Below are positions 36,010 to 44,329 of a stretch of 64,000 nt of DNA, one piece after another. Position 1 is the first letter of the stretch. Each line of letters starts with the position of its first letter. The stretch comes from Kitasatospora sp. NBC_01246 (GTDB taxonomy: Bacteria > Actinomycetota > Actinomycetes > Streptomycetales > Streptomycetaceae). The position numbers and the translations under genes are program-made. Below the pieces are notes generated by a model that did no database searches, was not told the origin of the DNA, and worked only from the letters and a program-made list of their open reading frames with translations. The DNA lies in the NCBI RefSeq assembly GCF_036226505.1, contig NZ_CP108484.1, positions 7,969,501 to 8,033,500 of the forward strand. The letters are read 5' to 3'.

Positions 36010-36027
36010 CTCTACAGCGCTGTAGAG
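36010..36027. promoter_or_regulatory. Perfect 18-bp palindromic operator candidate
   Basis: CTCTACAGCGCTGTAGAG is an exact palindrome of TACA-N4-TGTA type, about 100 bp upstream of the small ORF at 36128 and far from the preceding stop. A 14/18 match occurs upstream of the CNNM/CBS operon (26247-26264), so one regulator may control both places. Confidence 0.6.
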
Positions 36028-36127
36028 TCGTTCGGGTGGCGACTACGCCCGGTCGCGCGGCCGTCCCGTCGGGGAGCCGGCGACCGCACCGGAACGGGAG
36101 GGCGCAACCGTGGTGGAAGGTCGGGGC

Positions 36128-36454
36128 ATGCCCGTACTCGAAGGCAGGCGCGAGGCACGGAACGGAACAGACCCGCGCGGAGCAGGACCGGGCGGACCGG
36201 GGTGGGGTGAACCCGGGCCGGGCGGACCGGAGCGGGGCGCGGGCCCGGTGGACACCGAGGTGGAGTGGGTCTACCAGCCGGTCGAGGTGCACTTCGACGA
36301 CGACCGATGGGCCCTCGGGCGGATCAGCGGATGGTGGCAGGACGCGGGCGGGCGGCGCTGGTGCCGGCTGAGGGTGGCCCGGAGCGGTCACCCGGCCCGC
36401 TGGGAGCCGTTCGACCCGGCGCGGGTGGTTCTGCTGCCCGTCGGCGGACTCTGA
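36128..36454 (+). CDS. Small protein of unknown function
   Basis: 108 residues. The first ~45 are Gly/Pro/Arg-rich and poorly structured; the rest is compact and looks conserved: VEWVYQPVEVHFDDDRWALGRISGWWQDAGGRRWCRLRVARSGHPARWEPFDPARVVLLP. Trp-rich beta sheet of this kind occurs in small streptomycete proteins of unknown role. ATG 36128 is used because GGAAGG lies about 8 nt upstream, but the conserved part starts near 36248 (GTG), which may be the true start. A perfect 18-bp palindrome about 100 bp upstream probably controls it. Confidence 0.55.
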   Translation: MPVLEGRREARNGTDPRGAGPGGPGWGEPGPGGPERGAGPVDTEVEWVYQPVEVHFDDDRWALGRISGWWQDAGGRRWCRLRVARSGHPARWEPFDPARVVLLPVGGL

Positions 36455-36560
36455 AGCCCCGTCGGGGCGGTGCCGCCCGGGCCCGGACCGGGCCGCGGCA
36501 GGCCACTTGCCCGGGATTGGCCCTGGCCCCGGCGGGGCGGACCGGCCGAGGATGAGCGGT

Positions 36561-37754
36561 ATGAGCGATTTCGACAGCGCGCTGCGCCCCGAGAGCCGGA
36601 TCGTCCACCCGCCCGTCCCGGAGGTGACCGGCAGCCGCCCGATGGGAGTGCCGCTGCACCAGAGCCACCTGTTCGCGTTCGAGGACAACGACGCCCTGTC
36701 GCGCGCCTTCGCCGGACCGGACGAGGCCTTCCTCTACAACCGCTACGGCAATCCGACGGTCCGCTCGCTGGAGCAGGCGGTCGCCGGGCTGGAGGGCGGC
36801 GCGGGCGCGATCGCCACCGCCTCCGGCATGGGCGCGATCAACACCGTGCTGCTCGCACTGCTGAGCTCCGGCGACCACGTGATCGCCCAGCGGAGCCTGT
36901 ACGGCGGCACCTTCGCGATGCTCGCCGACCTCGCCCGGCGCTGGGGCGTGGAGGTCACCCACGTCGGGGGCGACGACCCGGAGGAGGTGCGGGCCGCACT
37001 GCGCCCCAACACCCGCCTGCTGCACCTGGAGACGATCTCCAACCCGACCACCCGCGTCACCGACCTGCCCGGGCTGATCGGGGTCGCCCGGGAGGCCGGG
37101 GTGCTCAGCGTGGTGGACAACACCTTCGCCACCCCGCTGCTCTGCCGGCCGATCGAGCACGGCGCCGACATCGTGGTCCACTCGGCCACCAAGTACCTCG
37201 GCGGGCACTCCGACGTGCTGGCCGGGATCGCCGTCTTCGCCGACCCCGAACTCCACCGCACCGTCTGGCACTACGCGGTCGAACTGGGCGCCTCGGCCGA
37301 CCCGCACAGCGCCTGGCTGACGCTGCGCGGCCTGCAGACCCTGGCCCTGCGGGTGCGCCGGCACTGCGAGAGCGCCCGGGAGCTGGCCGGCCGGCTGGCC
37401 GGTCACCCCGCCGTCACCGGCGTCCACTACCCGGGCCTGCCCGCCCACCCCGACCACGAACTCGCCCGCCGGCTGCTGCCGGAGGGCCACGGCGGGGTGC
37501 TCGCCTTCGACCTGGCCGGCGGCCGGGAGGCGGCCCGGGCCTTCACCGAGTCGGTCCGGCTGGCCTCGCTGGCCCCCTCGCTCGGGGGCGTGCACACCCT
37601 CGTCCTGCACCCGGCCAGCACCTCGCACCGCCAGCTCGACGACGCGGAACTGGCGGCGGCCGGCATCGGCCCGGGCACCGTCCGGGTCGCCGTGGGGATC
37701 GAGCATCCCGAGGACCTCTGGGCCGACCTGGACCAGGCGCTCGCCAAGCTGTGA
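36561..37754 (+). CDS. Cys/Met-metabolism PLP-dependent enzyme (cystathionine gamma-lyase/synthase-like)
   Basis: 397 residues of the trans-sulfuration fold. NRYGNPTVRSLEQAVAGLEGG, ASGMGAINTVLLALLSSGDHVI, SLYGGTF, ETISNPTTRVTDLPGL, VVDNTFATPLLCRPIEHGADIVVHSATKYLGGHSDVLAG (the PLP-binding Lys is in SATKYLGGH) and GGVLAFDL, then SLGGVHTLVLHPASTSH are the family blocks. It could cleave or form cystathionine, homocysteine or methionine derivatives; specificity cannot be told. Start ATG 36561 has GAGG 9 nt upstream; an ATG at 36552 overlaps that site. Confidence 0.93.
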   Translation: MSDFDSALRPESRIVHPPVPEVTGSRPMGVPLHQSHLFAFEDNDALSRAFAGPDEAFLYNRYGNPTVRSLEQAVAGLEGGAGAIATASGMGAINTVLLALLSSGDHVIAQRSLYGGTFAMLADLARRWGVEVTHVGGDDPEEVRAALRPNTRLLHLETISNPTTRVTDLPGLIGVAREAGVLSVVDNTFATPLLCRPIEHGADIVVHSATKYLGGHSDVLAGIAVFADPELHRTVWHYAVELGASADPHSAWLTLRGLQTLALRVRRHCESARELAGRLAGHPAVTGVHYPGLPAHPDHELARRLLPEGHGGVLAFDLAGGREAARAFTESVRLASLAPSLGGVHTLVLHPASTSHRQLDDAELAAAGIGPGTVRVAVGIEHPEDLWADLDQALAKL

Positions 37755-37886
37755 GCCCGACGGCCGTGCGGCGGTGCGGCCGGGACGGCGATGTCGTCCT
37801 CGGCCGCCCCGGCGGCGGCCGGGCCGAGCGCGTGCGGCGCGGCGAAGTGCAGGTCGTCCGGCTCGCCGGCGGCGCGTGCGGCGCGG

Positions 37887-38354
37887 TCAGGCCCCGGGTG
37901 CGGGCGGCTGCTTGAGCTTGGCCCAGACGACCTCCAGGGCCGCGATGTCCGCGTCGTCGAGCCGGTCGTCGAAGGCCTCGGCCAGGACGGCGCGCCGGGT
38001 GGCGTCGGCGGCGGCGAAGAGCCGGCGGCCCTCGGGGGTCAGGGTGATCCGCACCGAGCGGGCGTCGACGGGGGAGGGGACGCGCTCGACCAGGCCGCGG
38101 GCCTGGAGCGAGTCGGCCACCCGGGAGACCTGGCTCCGGCTGAGCAGGGTCTTGGCGCCGAGGTCGGAGGCGGCCACCGGCTCCTCCTGCCCGTGCAGCC
38201 AGAGCATCACCTCGAACCAGGAGAGCGGCAGGTCGTGGGCCTTGCCGAGGGCCTGGTCGACCTTGGCACTGAGGGTGGTGCCGGCCCAGACGAGCCCGTA
38301 GAAGGCGTGGTCGCGGGCGGTGAGCTCGCCCAGGGAGAGTTCGGTACGCGCCAT
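37887..38354 (-). CDS. MarR-family transcriptional regulator
   Basis: 155 residues with the MarR winged helix: LSWFEVMLWLHGQEEPVAASDLGAKTLLSRSQVSRVADSLQARGLVERVPSPVDARSVRITLTPEGRRLF. The recognition helix (SRSQVSRVADSLQARG) and the Asp-Ala-Arg wing are standard. MarR dimers usually repress themselves and a divergent gene, here an SDR, in response to phenolic or similar ligands. A large imperfect inverted repeat lies just upstream of the ATG at 38354 (38371-38419). Confidence 0.95.
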   Translation of the reverse strand: MARTELSLGELTARDHAFYGLVWAGTTLSAKVDQALGKAHDLPLSWFEVMLWLHGQEEPVAASDLGAKTLLSRSQVSRVADSLQARGLVERVPSPVDARSVRITLTPEGRRLFAAADATRRAVLAEAFDDRLDDADIAALEVVWAKLKQPPAPGA

Positions 38355-38370
38355 GCCGACACCCTACCTG

Positions 38371-38419
38371 TTTGCGTGTGCGCACACACGGATCTATGGT
38401 GTGTGTGCACGCACGCAAA
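38371..38419. promoter_or_regulatory. MarR operator region, divergent MarR/SDR promoters
   Basis: TTTGCGTG (38371-38378) and CACGCAAA (38412-38419) flank two internal palindromes, GTGTGCGCACAC (38377-38388) and a GTGTGCAC-type element (about 38403-38410). The block is nearly mirror-symmetric and lies between the MarR start (38354, minus) and the SDR start (38443, plus), the usual place for MarR autorepression sites. Confidence 0.65.
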
Positions 38420-38442
38420 TCCGAGCCGTCGGGAGCACCCGC

Positions 38443-39288
38443 ATGACCACCGCCCGCATCGCCCTGATCACCGGTACGTCCTCCGGCATCGGCCTGGCCG
38501 CCGCCGTGGCCGTCGCCCGCGCCGGGCACCACGTCGTCGCCACCATGCGTGACACCGGCCGCTCCGGCGCGCTGCTCGCCGCCGCCGAGGCGGCAGGCGT
38601 CGCCGACCGGATCGAGGTGGCCCGGCTGGACGTCACCGATCCGCGGTCGGTCGAGGCCTGCGTGGCCGGTGTGGTCGCCCGGCACGGGCGCCTCGACGCC
38701 GTCGTCAACAACGCCGGAGCCGGCTACGTGGGCACCGTCGAGCAGGACGGACTGAAGCCGGTCCGGGCCACGATGGAGGTCAACTTCTTCGGTGTCGTCG
38801 ACGTCACCCGCGCCGCGCTGCCGCACCTGCGGGCCGTCGGCGGCCGGGTGGTCACCGTCACCAGCGTCGGCGGCGTGGTCGGGCAGCCCTTCAACGAGGC
38901 CTACTGCGCGGCCAAGTTCGCCGTCGAGGGCTTCATGGAGGCGCTGGCGCCGGTCGCCGCCACCGTCGGCGTCAAGGTCACCGTCGTCGAGCCGGGCGCG
39001 GTGGCCAGCGAGTTCGTCGCCAGCCAGGGCCTGGACATCCCCGCCCTGCTGGCCGCCGCCGGCCCCTACGCCCCCGCGCTGGACGCCTACGCCGCCCGCA
39101 CCCGGGCGGCGTTCACCCGGGCGCAGACCCCGGAGCAGGCCGCCGAGTCGGTGGTGGAGGCGCTGACCGCCGAGCAGCCGCCGTTCCGGATGCAGACCTC
39201 CGAGACCGCCCGCGCCTTCGTCGGCGCCAAGCTCGCCGATCTGGACGGCTCCGCGGTGCAGGAGCTCACCGGTGGCTGGGTCGGCTGA
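38443..39288 (+). CDS. Short-chain dehydrogenase/reductase
   Basis: 281 residues, classical SDR: TGTSSGIG (residues 10-17, NAD(P) binding), LDVTDPRSV, VVNNAGAGYVG (NNAG), and the catalytic YCAAK (Y154, K158) with Ser at 141 region (VTSVGG). The C terminus is longer than in minimal SDRs. GGGAG lies about 7 nt before ATG 38443. It is divergent from a MarR-family regulator, and is the likely regulated gene. Substrate unknown. Confidence 0.95.
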   Translation: MTTARIALITGTSSGIGLAAAVAVARAGHHVVATMRDTGRSGALLAAAEAAGVADRIEVARLDVTDPRSVEACVAGVVARHGRLDAVVNNAGAGYVGTVEQDGLKPVRATMEVNFFGVVDVTRAALPHLRAVGGRVVTVTSVGGVVGQPFNEAYCAAKFAVEGFMEALAPVAATVGVKVTVVEPGAVASEFVASQGLDIPALLAAAGPYAPALDAYAARTRAAFTRAQTPEQAAESVVEALTAEQPPFRMQTSETARAFVGAKLADLDGSAVQELTGGWVG

Positions 39289-39478
39289 CCGCCGCCGGGG
39301 CGGCCCCCGCACCTCCTCTGGTTGAGGACATGCCAGGTCAGCGGGGTGCGGAGCGGCACCTGCCCCCGAGAGGTTCCAGCCGATGGACGGATTGACGACC
39401 GGTCATACTGGGCGAGGCCTGAGCGCAGGCCGCAGGCGCCGACGACGGCGCCGAGCACGCCCCAGACCGGAGGAACCG

Positions 39479-40705
39479 ATGAGCCGCCACCTGCCGACCA
39501 CCGTTCCGCCGGGCGCGACGCCGGCGCAGCCGTGGAACCGGCAGCGACTGCGGAGCAACAACGAATGGCTGCTGCTCGAACTGCTGCGCACCGGCGGTCC
39601 CTCCTCACGCGCCCAGCTCGCCCGGGACACCGGGCTGTCCAAGCCCACCGTCTCCGCCGCCCTGGCCGCGCTGGAGCAGGCCGGACTGGCCCGCGAGGCG
39701 GGCCGGTTCGTCCCCGAGCGCGGCCGGACGGCGGTGCTCTACGAGCCGGACCCGACGGCCGGCCACGTACTCGGCGTGGACATCGGCCGGGGCTGGCTCC
39801 GGGTCGCGGTGGCCGACCTCGCCGGGCGGATCGTCGCCCGCCGGGACGTGCCCAACAAGGGCCGCTCGGCCAACGCGGTGGCCGACGCCGTGGTCGCGGC
39901 CGCCCGGGAGACCGCCGCCGAGGCGGGGCTGGCGGCCGGCGACATCGTGCACGCGGTGATCGGCACCCCGGGTGTCTGGGACGAGCAGCGGCGCGGCGTG
40001 CGGTACGCGACCAGCCTGCCCGGCTGGGGCAGACGCGGTCTGTTCGACCGGATCGCGGCGGGGCTGGAGACCGCCGTCACCGTCGGCAACGACGCCAACC
40101 TCGCCGCCCTCGGCGAGTTCACCCTCGGCGCCGGGCGGGGCAGCCGGATGTTCGCCTACCTGCTGATCGGCACCGGCCTCGGCGTCGGCGTCCTCAAGGA
40201 CGGCGAACTGCTCTCCGGCGCGCACGGCGCGGCCGGCGAGGTCGGTCTGGTGCCGCTGCCCCCCGGAGCCGACGGCGAGCCGGGCGGGACGATCGAGCAG
40301 GAGGCCGGGGCCGACGCGGTGGTCCGCACCGCACTGGGCCTCGGCATGCGCGGCCCGCTGACGGCCAAGCAGGTCTTCGACGCGGCCCGGGCCGGCGACC
40401 CGCTCGCCGCCCGCGCGGTCGAGCGCGAGGCCGAACAGCTCGCGTACGCGATCGCTGTGCTCGCGGCCGTGCTCGATCCGGACCTGGTGGTGCTCGGCGG
40501 CGGCGTCGGCGGCAGCGCCGACCTCCTGCTGGAACCGCTGGAGCGCGAGCTGCACCGCCTCACCCCGCTGCGCCCCAAGCTCGCTCCGAGCGGGCTGGGG
40601 GAGCAGGCCGTGCTGCTCGGCGCCGTCGCCACCGCCCTGGACACCGCGCGGCCCGAGGTCTTCGAGCGCCGCTCGGCCCTGGCGGACCACGGCGTGCCGC
40701 TCTGA
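39479..40705 (+). CDS. ROK-family regulator/sugar-kinase-like protein
   Basis: 408 residues. An N-terminal winged helix (NNEWLLLELLRTGGPSSRAQLARDTGLSKPTVSAALAALEQAGLARE) precedes a ROK fold: VLGVDIGRGWLRVAVADLAG (phosphate 1), TPGVWDEQRRGVRYATSLPGW, VGNDANLAALGEFTLGAGRGSRMFAYLLIGTGLGVGV (phosphate 2 and connect region). The usual ROK zinc motif (C-x-C-G-x-x-G-C) after GAAGEVGL is missing here; instead there is LPPGADGEPGGTIEQEAG. ROK proteins sense sugars or glycosides. GGAGGA lies 4-5 nt before ATG 39479. It appears monocistronic. Confidence 0.93.
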   Translation: MSRHLPTTVPPGATPAQPWNRQRLRSNNEWLLLELLRTGGPSSRAQLARDTGLSKPTVSAALAALEQAGLAREAGRFVPERGRTAVLYEPDPTAGHVLGVDIGRGWLRVAVADLAGRIVARRDVPNKGRSANAVADAVVAAARETAAEAGLAAGDIVHAVIGTPGVWDEQRRGVRYATSLPGWGRRGLFDRIAAGLETAVTVGNDANLAALGEFTLGAGRGSRMFAYLLIGTGLGVGVLKDGELLSGAHGAAGEVGLVPLPPGADGEPGGTIEQEAGADAVVRTALGLGMRGPLTAKQVFDAARAGDPLAARAVEREAEQLAYAIAVLAAVLDPDLVVLGGGVGGSADLLLEPLERELHRLTPLRPKLAPSGLGEQAVLLGAVATALDTARPEVFERRSALADHGVPL

Positions 40706-40800
40706 CGGACCGCGGCCCCGCCGCTCCGGCGGACCGGCCGACCGGACCATCGCGCCGTGGCCCCGGCCGGAGCGGCCCGGACCACGGCGGTGCCTCCCGG

Positions 40801-42210
40801 TCAGCAGCTGATGCTGCCCCGGCGCAGCGCGTGGCCGCCGGTGTTGCTGTCGTCGGCCCAGTAGACGGGCTTGGCGCCGGCGGTGCACTCCCCGGCGCCG
40901 GCCAGGGCGAAGCCCTCGTTGTTCAGGTTGGCCAGGCCGCTCGGCCGGTTGAACACCGCGGTGGTGACGAAGGTGCCGCCCGCGCCGACCTGCATCGTCC
41001 GGTGCTGGCCGTCGCAGGTGTCGTCGCACACCACCCAGAGCCGGGAGGCCTGCGGCTCCCACTGCAGCTCCATGACCCCGGCCATGCCGCTGCCGAGGGT
41101 GGCCACCTTGGTGAACGCCCCGCTGTCCTGGAGGACGAAGCCGTAGATCTGGCCGCCCTCGACGCCGACCAGGAACACCCCGCCCCCGTGCGCGCCGTAC
41201 CCGGCCGGGTTGTAGGCCGCGTGGGTCGACTCGTCGGTGAACCCGGCGCCGGTCAGATAGCCGTCGGGGATCCAGGTGATGCCTTCGAGCCCGAGGTTGG
41301 AGCCCACCGACGGCAGGGCGGAGGTCAGGTTCCACTCCTTCGCGGCGGTCAGCGTGGTGCCCGTGCCGCTCACGTCGTACCGCAGGACGGAGAGCCTGCT
41401 GGTGCCGGAGGCGTCGCCGTTGCGCTCGCTCGCGACGAACACGCCCCCCGAGGCGCCGGCGCCGGTGAGGGTGACGCCCTCGCTGTCAGGGGTGCCGGAG
41501 CCGCCCGGGAAGCGCAGCTTCTTGCCGGCCGTCCAGCTGTTCGCGGTGTCCGGCTTCCACCCGCCGGACCCGTTCGGCACCAGCCGCCACAGCTTGCCGG
41601 AGTTCTGCGCCCCCCACAGCACGCCGCCCTCCTGGTAGAGACCGCTGAGGTCCGACCCGAAGACGTTGGAGGCGTCGGCGTTCGCCACCGTCCCGCTGCC
41701 CGGCCAGGCCACGGGCGAGGTGCCGCCGGTGCTGCCGCAGGCGTTCGCGGCCCCCAGGGTGAGCGCCGCCTTGCGGAAGGCGCCGGTGCCGTCGGGGCAG
41801 CGCGACCAGGACGGGGCGGAGTGCTCGCTCCAGCTGAAGCTGTCGACCAGGGTGCTGCCGTTCGGCAGGTACAGCCGTGCCTTGTCGGAGGAGCCCAGGC
41901 CGAACGCGCCGTGGACGTCGAAGGCGCGGAACCCGCCGGGGGCCAGCGTGGTGCCGGCGGCGATCGCGTACTTCGAGCCGTTGTCGTCGTCCTTGAGGAT
42001 CCAGCCGGAGACGTCCACCGCGGTGGTGCCCTTGTTGTAGAGCTCGACGGAGTCGTCGACGTCCCCGGTGGTCACCACCTCGTTGATCCGGATGTCGTCG
42101 GTCGAGGCCGCGCGGGCGGGCGAGGCGCTCAGCAGCCCCGCCGGTCCGGCGGCGGCGACGAGGAGGAAGGCGAGGCTTCGGCGCCAGCGCGGTGCGCGCG
42201 ATTCGGTCAC
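40801..42210 (-). CDS. Secreted lamin-tail-domain protein with propeller-like C-terminal region
   Basis: 469 residues. Sec signal peptide (WRRSLAFLLVAAAGPAGLLSASPARA), then a lamin-tail domain (IRINEVVTTGDVDDSVELYNKGTTAVDVSGWILKD ... FRAFDVHGAFGLGSSDKARLYLPNGSTLVDSFSW), which occurs in many secreted bacterial proteins. The remaining ~300 residues carry repeating short beta units (LSGLYQEGGVLWGAQNSGKLWRLVPNG; SEGVTLTG; GITWIPDGYLTG; GVFLVGVEGGQIYGFVLQ; WVVCDDTCDGQHR), suggesting a beta-propeller or an esterase-like/phytase-like fold. Likely extracellular; substrate unknown. Start is GTG 42210; no strong ribosome site. Confidence 0.85.
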   Translation of the reverse strand: MTESRAPRWRRSLAFLLVAAAGPAGLLSASPARAASTDDIRINEVVTTGDVDDSVELYNKGTTAVDVSGWILKDDDNGSKYAIAAGTTLAPGGFRAFDVHGAFGLGSSDKARLYLPNGSTLVDSFSWSEHSAPSWSRCPDGTGAFRKAALTLGAANACGSTGGTSPVAWPGSGTVANADASNVFGSDLSGLYQEGGVLWGAQNSGKLWRLVPNGSGGWKPDTANSWTAGKKLRFPGGSGTPDSEGVTLTGAGASGGVFVASERNGDASGTSRLSVLRYDVSGTGTTLTAAKEWNLTSALPSVGSNLGLEGITWIPDGYLTGAGFTDESTHAAYNPAGYGAHGGGVFLVGVEGGQIYGFVLQDSGAFTKVATLGSGMAGVMELQWEPQASRLWVVCDDTCDGQHRTMQVGAGGTFVTTAVFNRPSGLANLNNEGFALAGAGECTAGAKPVYWADDSNTGGHALRRGSISC

Positions 42211-42375
42211 GATGTCCGTCCCGGGATCGTCCTGTCAGGGTGTCACCACCCTTCCGCCACGGACCCAACGGGTGCCCGCCGCCGGGCGAGCGCCGTATGA
42301 ACAGCGGACGAACCGCCGGGCGCGGCCCGGGTGGCGGGAGACCGGGTAGGCCGTACTTCCCACTGTTCCCCTCGC

Positions 42376-42437
42376 CGCCCCCGTGAACCGCCCCTCCCGC
42401 GGGCCCGGGCCCGCGGGAGGGGCGGTTCACGGGGGCG
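42376..42437. repeat. 62-bp perfect palindrome without a loop
   Basis: The two 31-nt arms (42376-42406 and 42407-42437) are exact reverse complements with no spacer, centred between 42406 and 42407. It sits in the 325-bp region between the lamin-tail gene (minus, start 42210) and the divergent small ORF/TPR gene (plus, from 42536), where one expects promoters rather than a terminator. Confidence 0.95.
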
Positions 42438-42535
42438 CCCGGGGCCGGTGGGGTCCGCCGTGGCGGGCAGCGGCGTCCGTGGGCATCCTCTCGATGTCCA
42501 AAACCCTTACACATCAAGGAATATGAGGTAGCGTC

Positions 42536-42649
42536 ATGGGTTCGGCGCGACCGATCCGGAGGTCCGGCCGGCCGGGACAGGGGCGGGAGCGGCCGCGGCC
42601 CACCCGATCGGTTCGCCCCCTCGGCGGCACGGATTCGGCCTCGACCTGA
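42536..42649 (+). CDS. Short leader ORF coupled to the TPR-like membrane gene
   Basis: 37 codons, Arg/Pro/Ser-rich, beginning ATG behind GAGG (7 nt) in an AT-richer segment (TTACACATCAAGGAATATGAGG). Its stop TGA (42647-42649) overlaps the ATG of the next gene (TGATG). The next gene has no ribosome site of its own, so translation may depend on this ORF. The peptide resembles no family and may have no function apart from coupling. It could also be the N terminus of the next gene separated by a frameshift. Confidence 0.45.
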   Translation: MGSARPIRRSGRPGQGRERPRPTRSVRPLGGTDSAST

Positions 42650-43848
42650 TGGGCCGGGCGGTGCCCGCCGGAGCGCTGTTCGCGCTCGCGGTGCACGCCT
42701 TCCGGGAGGCCGGCGACCGGCGCCGCGAGCTCGTCGCCCTCGGTCTGGTCGGGCGGGCCGGCGGTGTCCTGGGCCTGGGCTTCCTGGCCGAGGCGGCCGA
42801 GGGGCTGCTCGGTCTGGGCGACGAGCTCGCCGCCCACCTGGTGCTGGAGGAGGCCGCCGACGCGCTCGCGGAGGCCGGACAGCACGAGCAGGCGGCCGCC
42901 GTCCACCGTGCCGTCGCCGACTTCCGCGCCCGCTCCGGCGACCCGGCCGGCCGGGCCCGCGCCCTGACCGCGCTGGCTTCCTCCCTCGGACGGCTGGCGC
43001 GCCACGACGAGGCCGTGTCCCGGGCCGCCGAAGCTGTCGCCGCGGCCCGGGAGAGTGCTTCCCCGGCCGTCCTGTCGGCGGCGTTGAGCGGCCTCGGCAG
43101 GCCCCTGCACGACGGCGGGCGACCGCTGGAGGCCGTCGACCCGCTGCACGAGGCGGTGGCGCTGGCCGCCGAGCAGGACGACGCGTCCGCCGAGGTGTGG
43201 GCGCTGGCCCTGCTCGGCTCCGCCCTCACGGTGGCGGGCCGGCGCACGGAGGCCGCCGCCGCCCTCCGGCGTTCCCGGGCGGCCGTGCGGCGCGTCCAGG
43301 GAGCCGGTGTCGCGGGCCGCGGTCCACCCCGCCCGGCCGGATCGGCCGGCGGCGCCGCCGGTCACGGTGGTGGAGGCGACGGTGCCCCCCCCGGAGCCGT
43401 CCCGCCGGGCGCCGCCGCCCGAGGGCCGCGGTCGGGCGGCGGTGCGGCGTCCGAGAAGGGTTCGCACTTCCGGCGCGCGTCCACCGCCTACGCCCAGGTG
43501 ACGGTCCTGCTGGCCGTCGCGGCCTGGGCCGCCTTCGCGCCGGGCGGGCCCTGGGCCACCGCGGCTGCCGTCGTCACCGGAGTGAGTGCGGTGCTCGCCC
43601 TGGTGGCCGGGCTGGCCTTCCGGAACGCCGGCGGCGCGGACGTCGCGACGCCGGCCCAGGTGGCGCTGCAGGCCGTCTGGACGCTCCTGACGGTGCCGGT
43701 GCTGCTGCTGCACGCGATCTCGCTGATGCGCGGTGAACTGTTCCTCACCGGGCCCGTGCCGAGCCTGGCCGGCTTCGTGGCCTACCTCGTCCTGGCCGCC
43801 CTGGTCCGCCGGGCCGGACGGTTCGGCGCGGTGGCCCTCGGCGTGTAG
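42649..43848 (+). CDS. TPR-like protein with C-terminal membrane segments
   Basis: 399 residues. The first ~210 residues are alpha-alpha repeats of TPR style (LGLGDELAAHLVLEEAADALAEAGQHEQAAAVHRAVADFRARSGDPAGRARALTALASSLGRLARHDEAVSRAAEAVAAAR; SAEVWALALLGSALTVAGRRTEAAAALRRSRAAV). A Gly/Pro/Ala-rich linker follows (about 220-270), then four hydrophobic segments near the end (VLLAVAAWAAFA; AAAVVTGVSAVLALVAGLAF; LQAVWTLLTVPVLLLHAISL; LAGFVAYLVLAALV). This suggests a membrane-anchored cytoplasmic scaffold. Function unknown. The start is uncertain: the ATG at 42649 overlaps the stop of a short ORF. Confidence 0.75.
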   Translation: MGRAVPAGALFALAVHAFREAGDRRRELVALGLVGRAGGVLGLGFLAEAAEGLLGLGDELAAHLVLEEAADALAEAGQHEQAAAVHRAVADFRARSGDPAGRARALTALASSLGRLARHDEAVSRAAEAVAAARESASPAVLSAALSGLGRPLHDGGRPLEAVDPLHEAVALAAEQDDASAEVWALALLGSALTVAGRRTEAAAALRRSRAAVRRVQGAGVAGRGPPRPAGSAGGAAGHGGGGDGAPPGAVPPGAAARGPRSGGGAASEKGSHFRRASTAYAQVTVLLAVAAWAAFAPGGPWATAAAVVTGVSAVLALVAGLAFRNAGGADVATPAQVALQAVWTLLTVPVLLLHAISLMRGELFLTGPVPSLAGFVAYLVLAALVRRAGRFGAVALGV

Positions 43849-43896
43849 CGGCGAGGACCACCGCGCGCCGCCCGGGCCGCGGGCCCCGGCCCGCGC

Positions 43897-44115
43897 CTAG
43901 CCGACAGCCTGGTACCCACCGTCCTCGGCGCGGAAGATCTGCTTGGCCTTGGCGAGCAACTGGAGGTCACGGCGCACGGTGCGCGGGTCCGGGCGGGGCA
44001 GGTAGGTCTCGCGGGCCCGGTGCCAGTCCCAGGTGCCGCCGTCCTTCCGCATGATGTCCAGGAGCCGCTGCCGGCGCTCGATCGCCGAGGCGGGTGGGGT
44101 TTGGTCGTCGTTCAT
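43897..44115 (-). CDS. Small helix-turn-helix-like protein
   Basis: 72 residues: IERRQRLLDIMRKDGGTWDWHRARETYLPRPDPRTVRRDLQLLAKAKQIFRAEDGGYQAVG. RQRLLDIMRKDGG...DPRTVRRDLQLLAKAKQIFR resembles a stand-alone DeoR-type winged helix, in which PDPRTVRRDLQLL would be the recognition helix. No ligand domain. ATG 44115 is preferred over 44133, since a weak GAGAG precedes it and the extra residues add nothing. It could bind DNA in its own promoter region, shared with the divergent N-acetyltransferase gene; this is untested. Confidence 0.7.
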   Translation of the reverse strand: MNDDQTPPASAIERRQRLLDIMRKDGGTWDWHRARETYLPRPDPRTVRRDLQLLAKAKQIFRAEDGGYQAVG

Positions 44116-44329
44116 GGGTTCATTCTCTCGCATCGCGGTGCCGGGTCGGGACGGGGGCGTCCTGGGCGGCGGGAAACCGCGCGTAGTCGTCCGTGTTCCC
44201 GCCGTTCAGGGCCGGACCATGATCCTCCAGCCGGGACCGACCCGGCGGCAGAGCCTAGGCCGCTCGGCCGATCGCGACCGGGACCAGCGGCGGAGGCCGG
44301 CCGGACCGCTCGGTCCGTACCGTGGTGGA

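Noticed and set aside
42376-42437. Ordinary bidirectional transcription terminator
   Set aside because: The flanking genes are divergent, not convergent, and the palindrome has no loop, so this explanation does not fit well, though an unseen transcript cannot be excluded.
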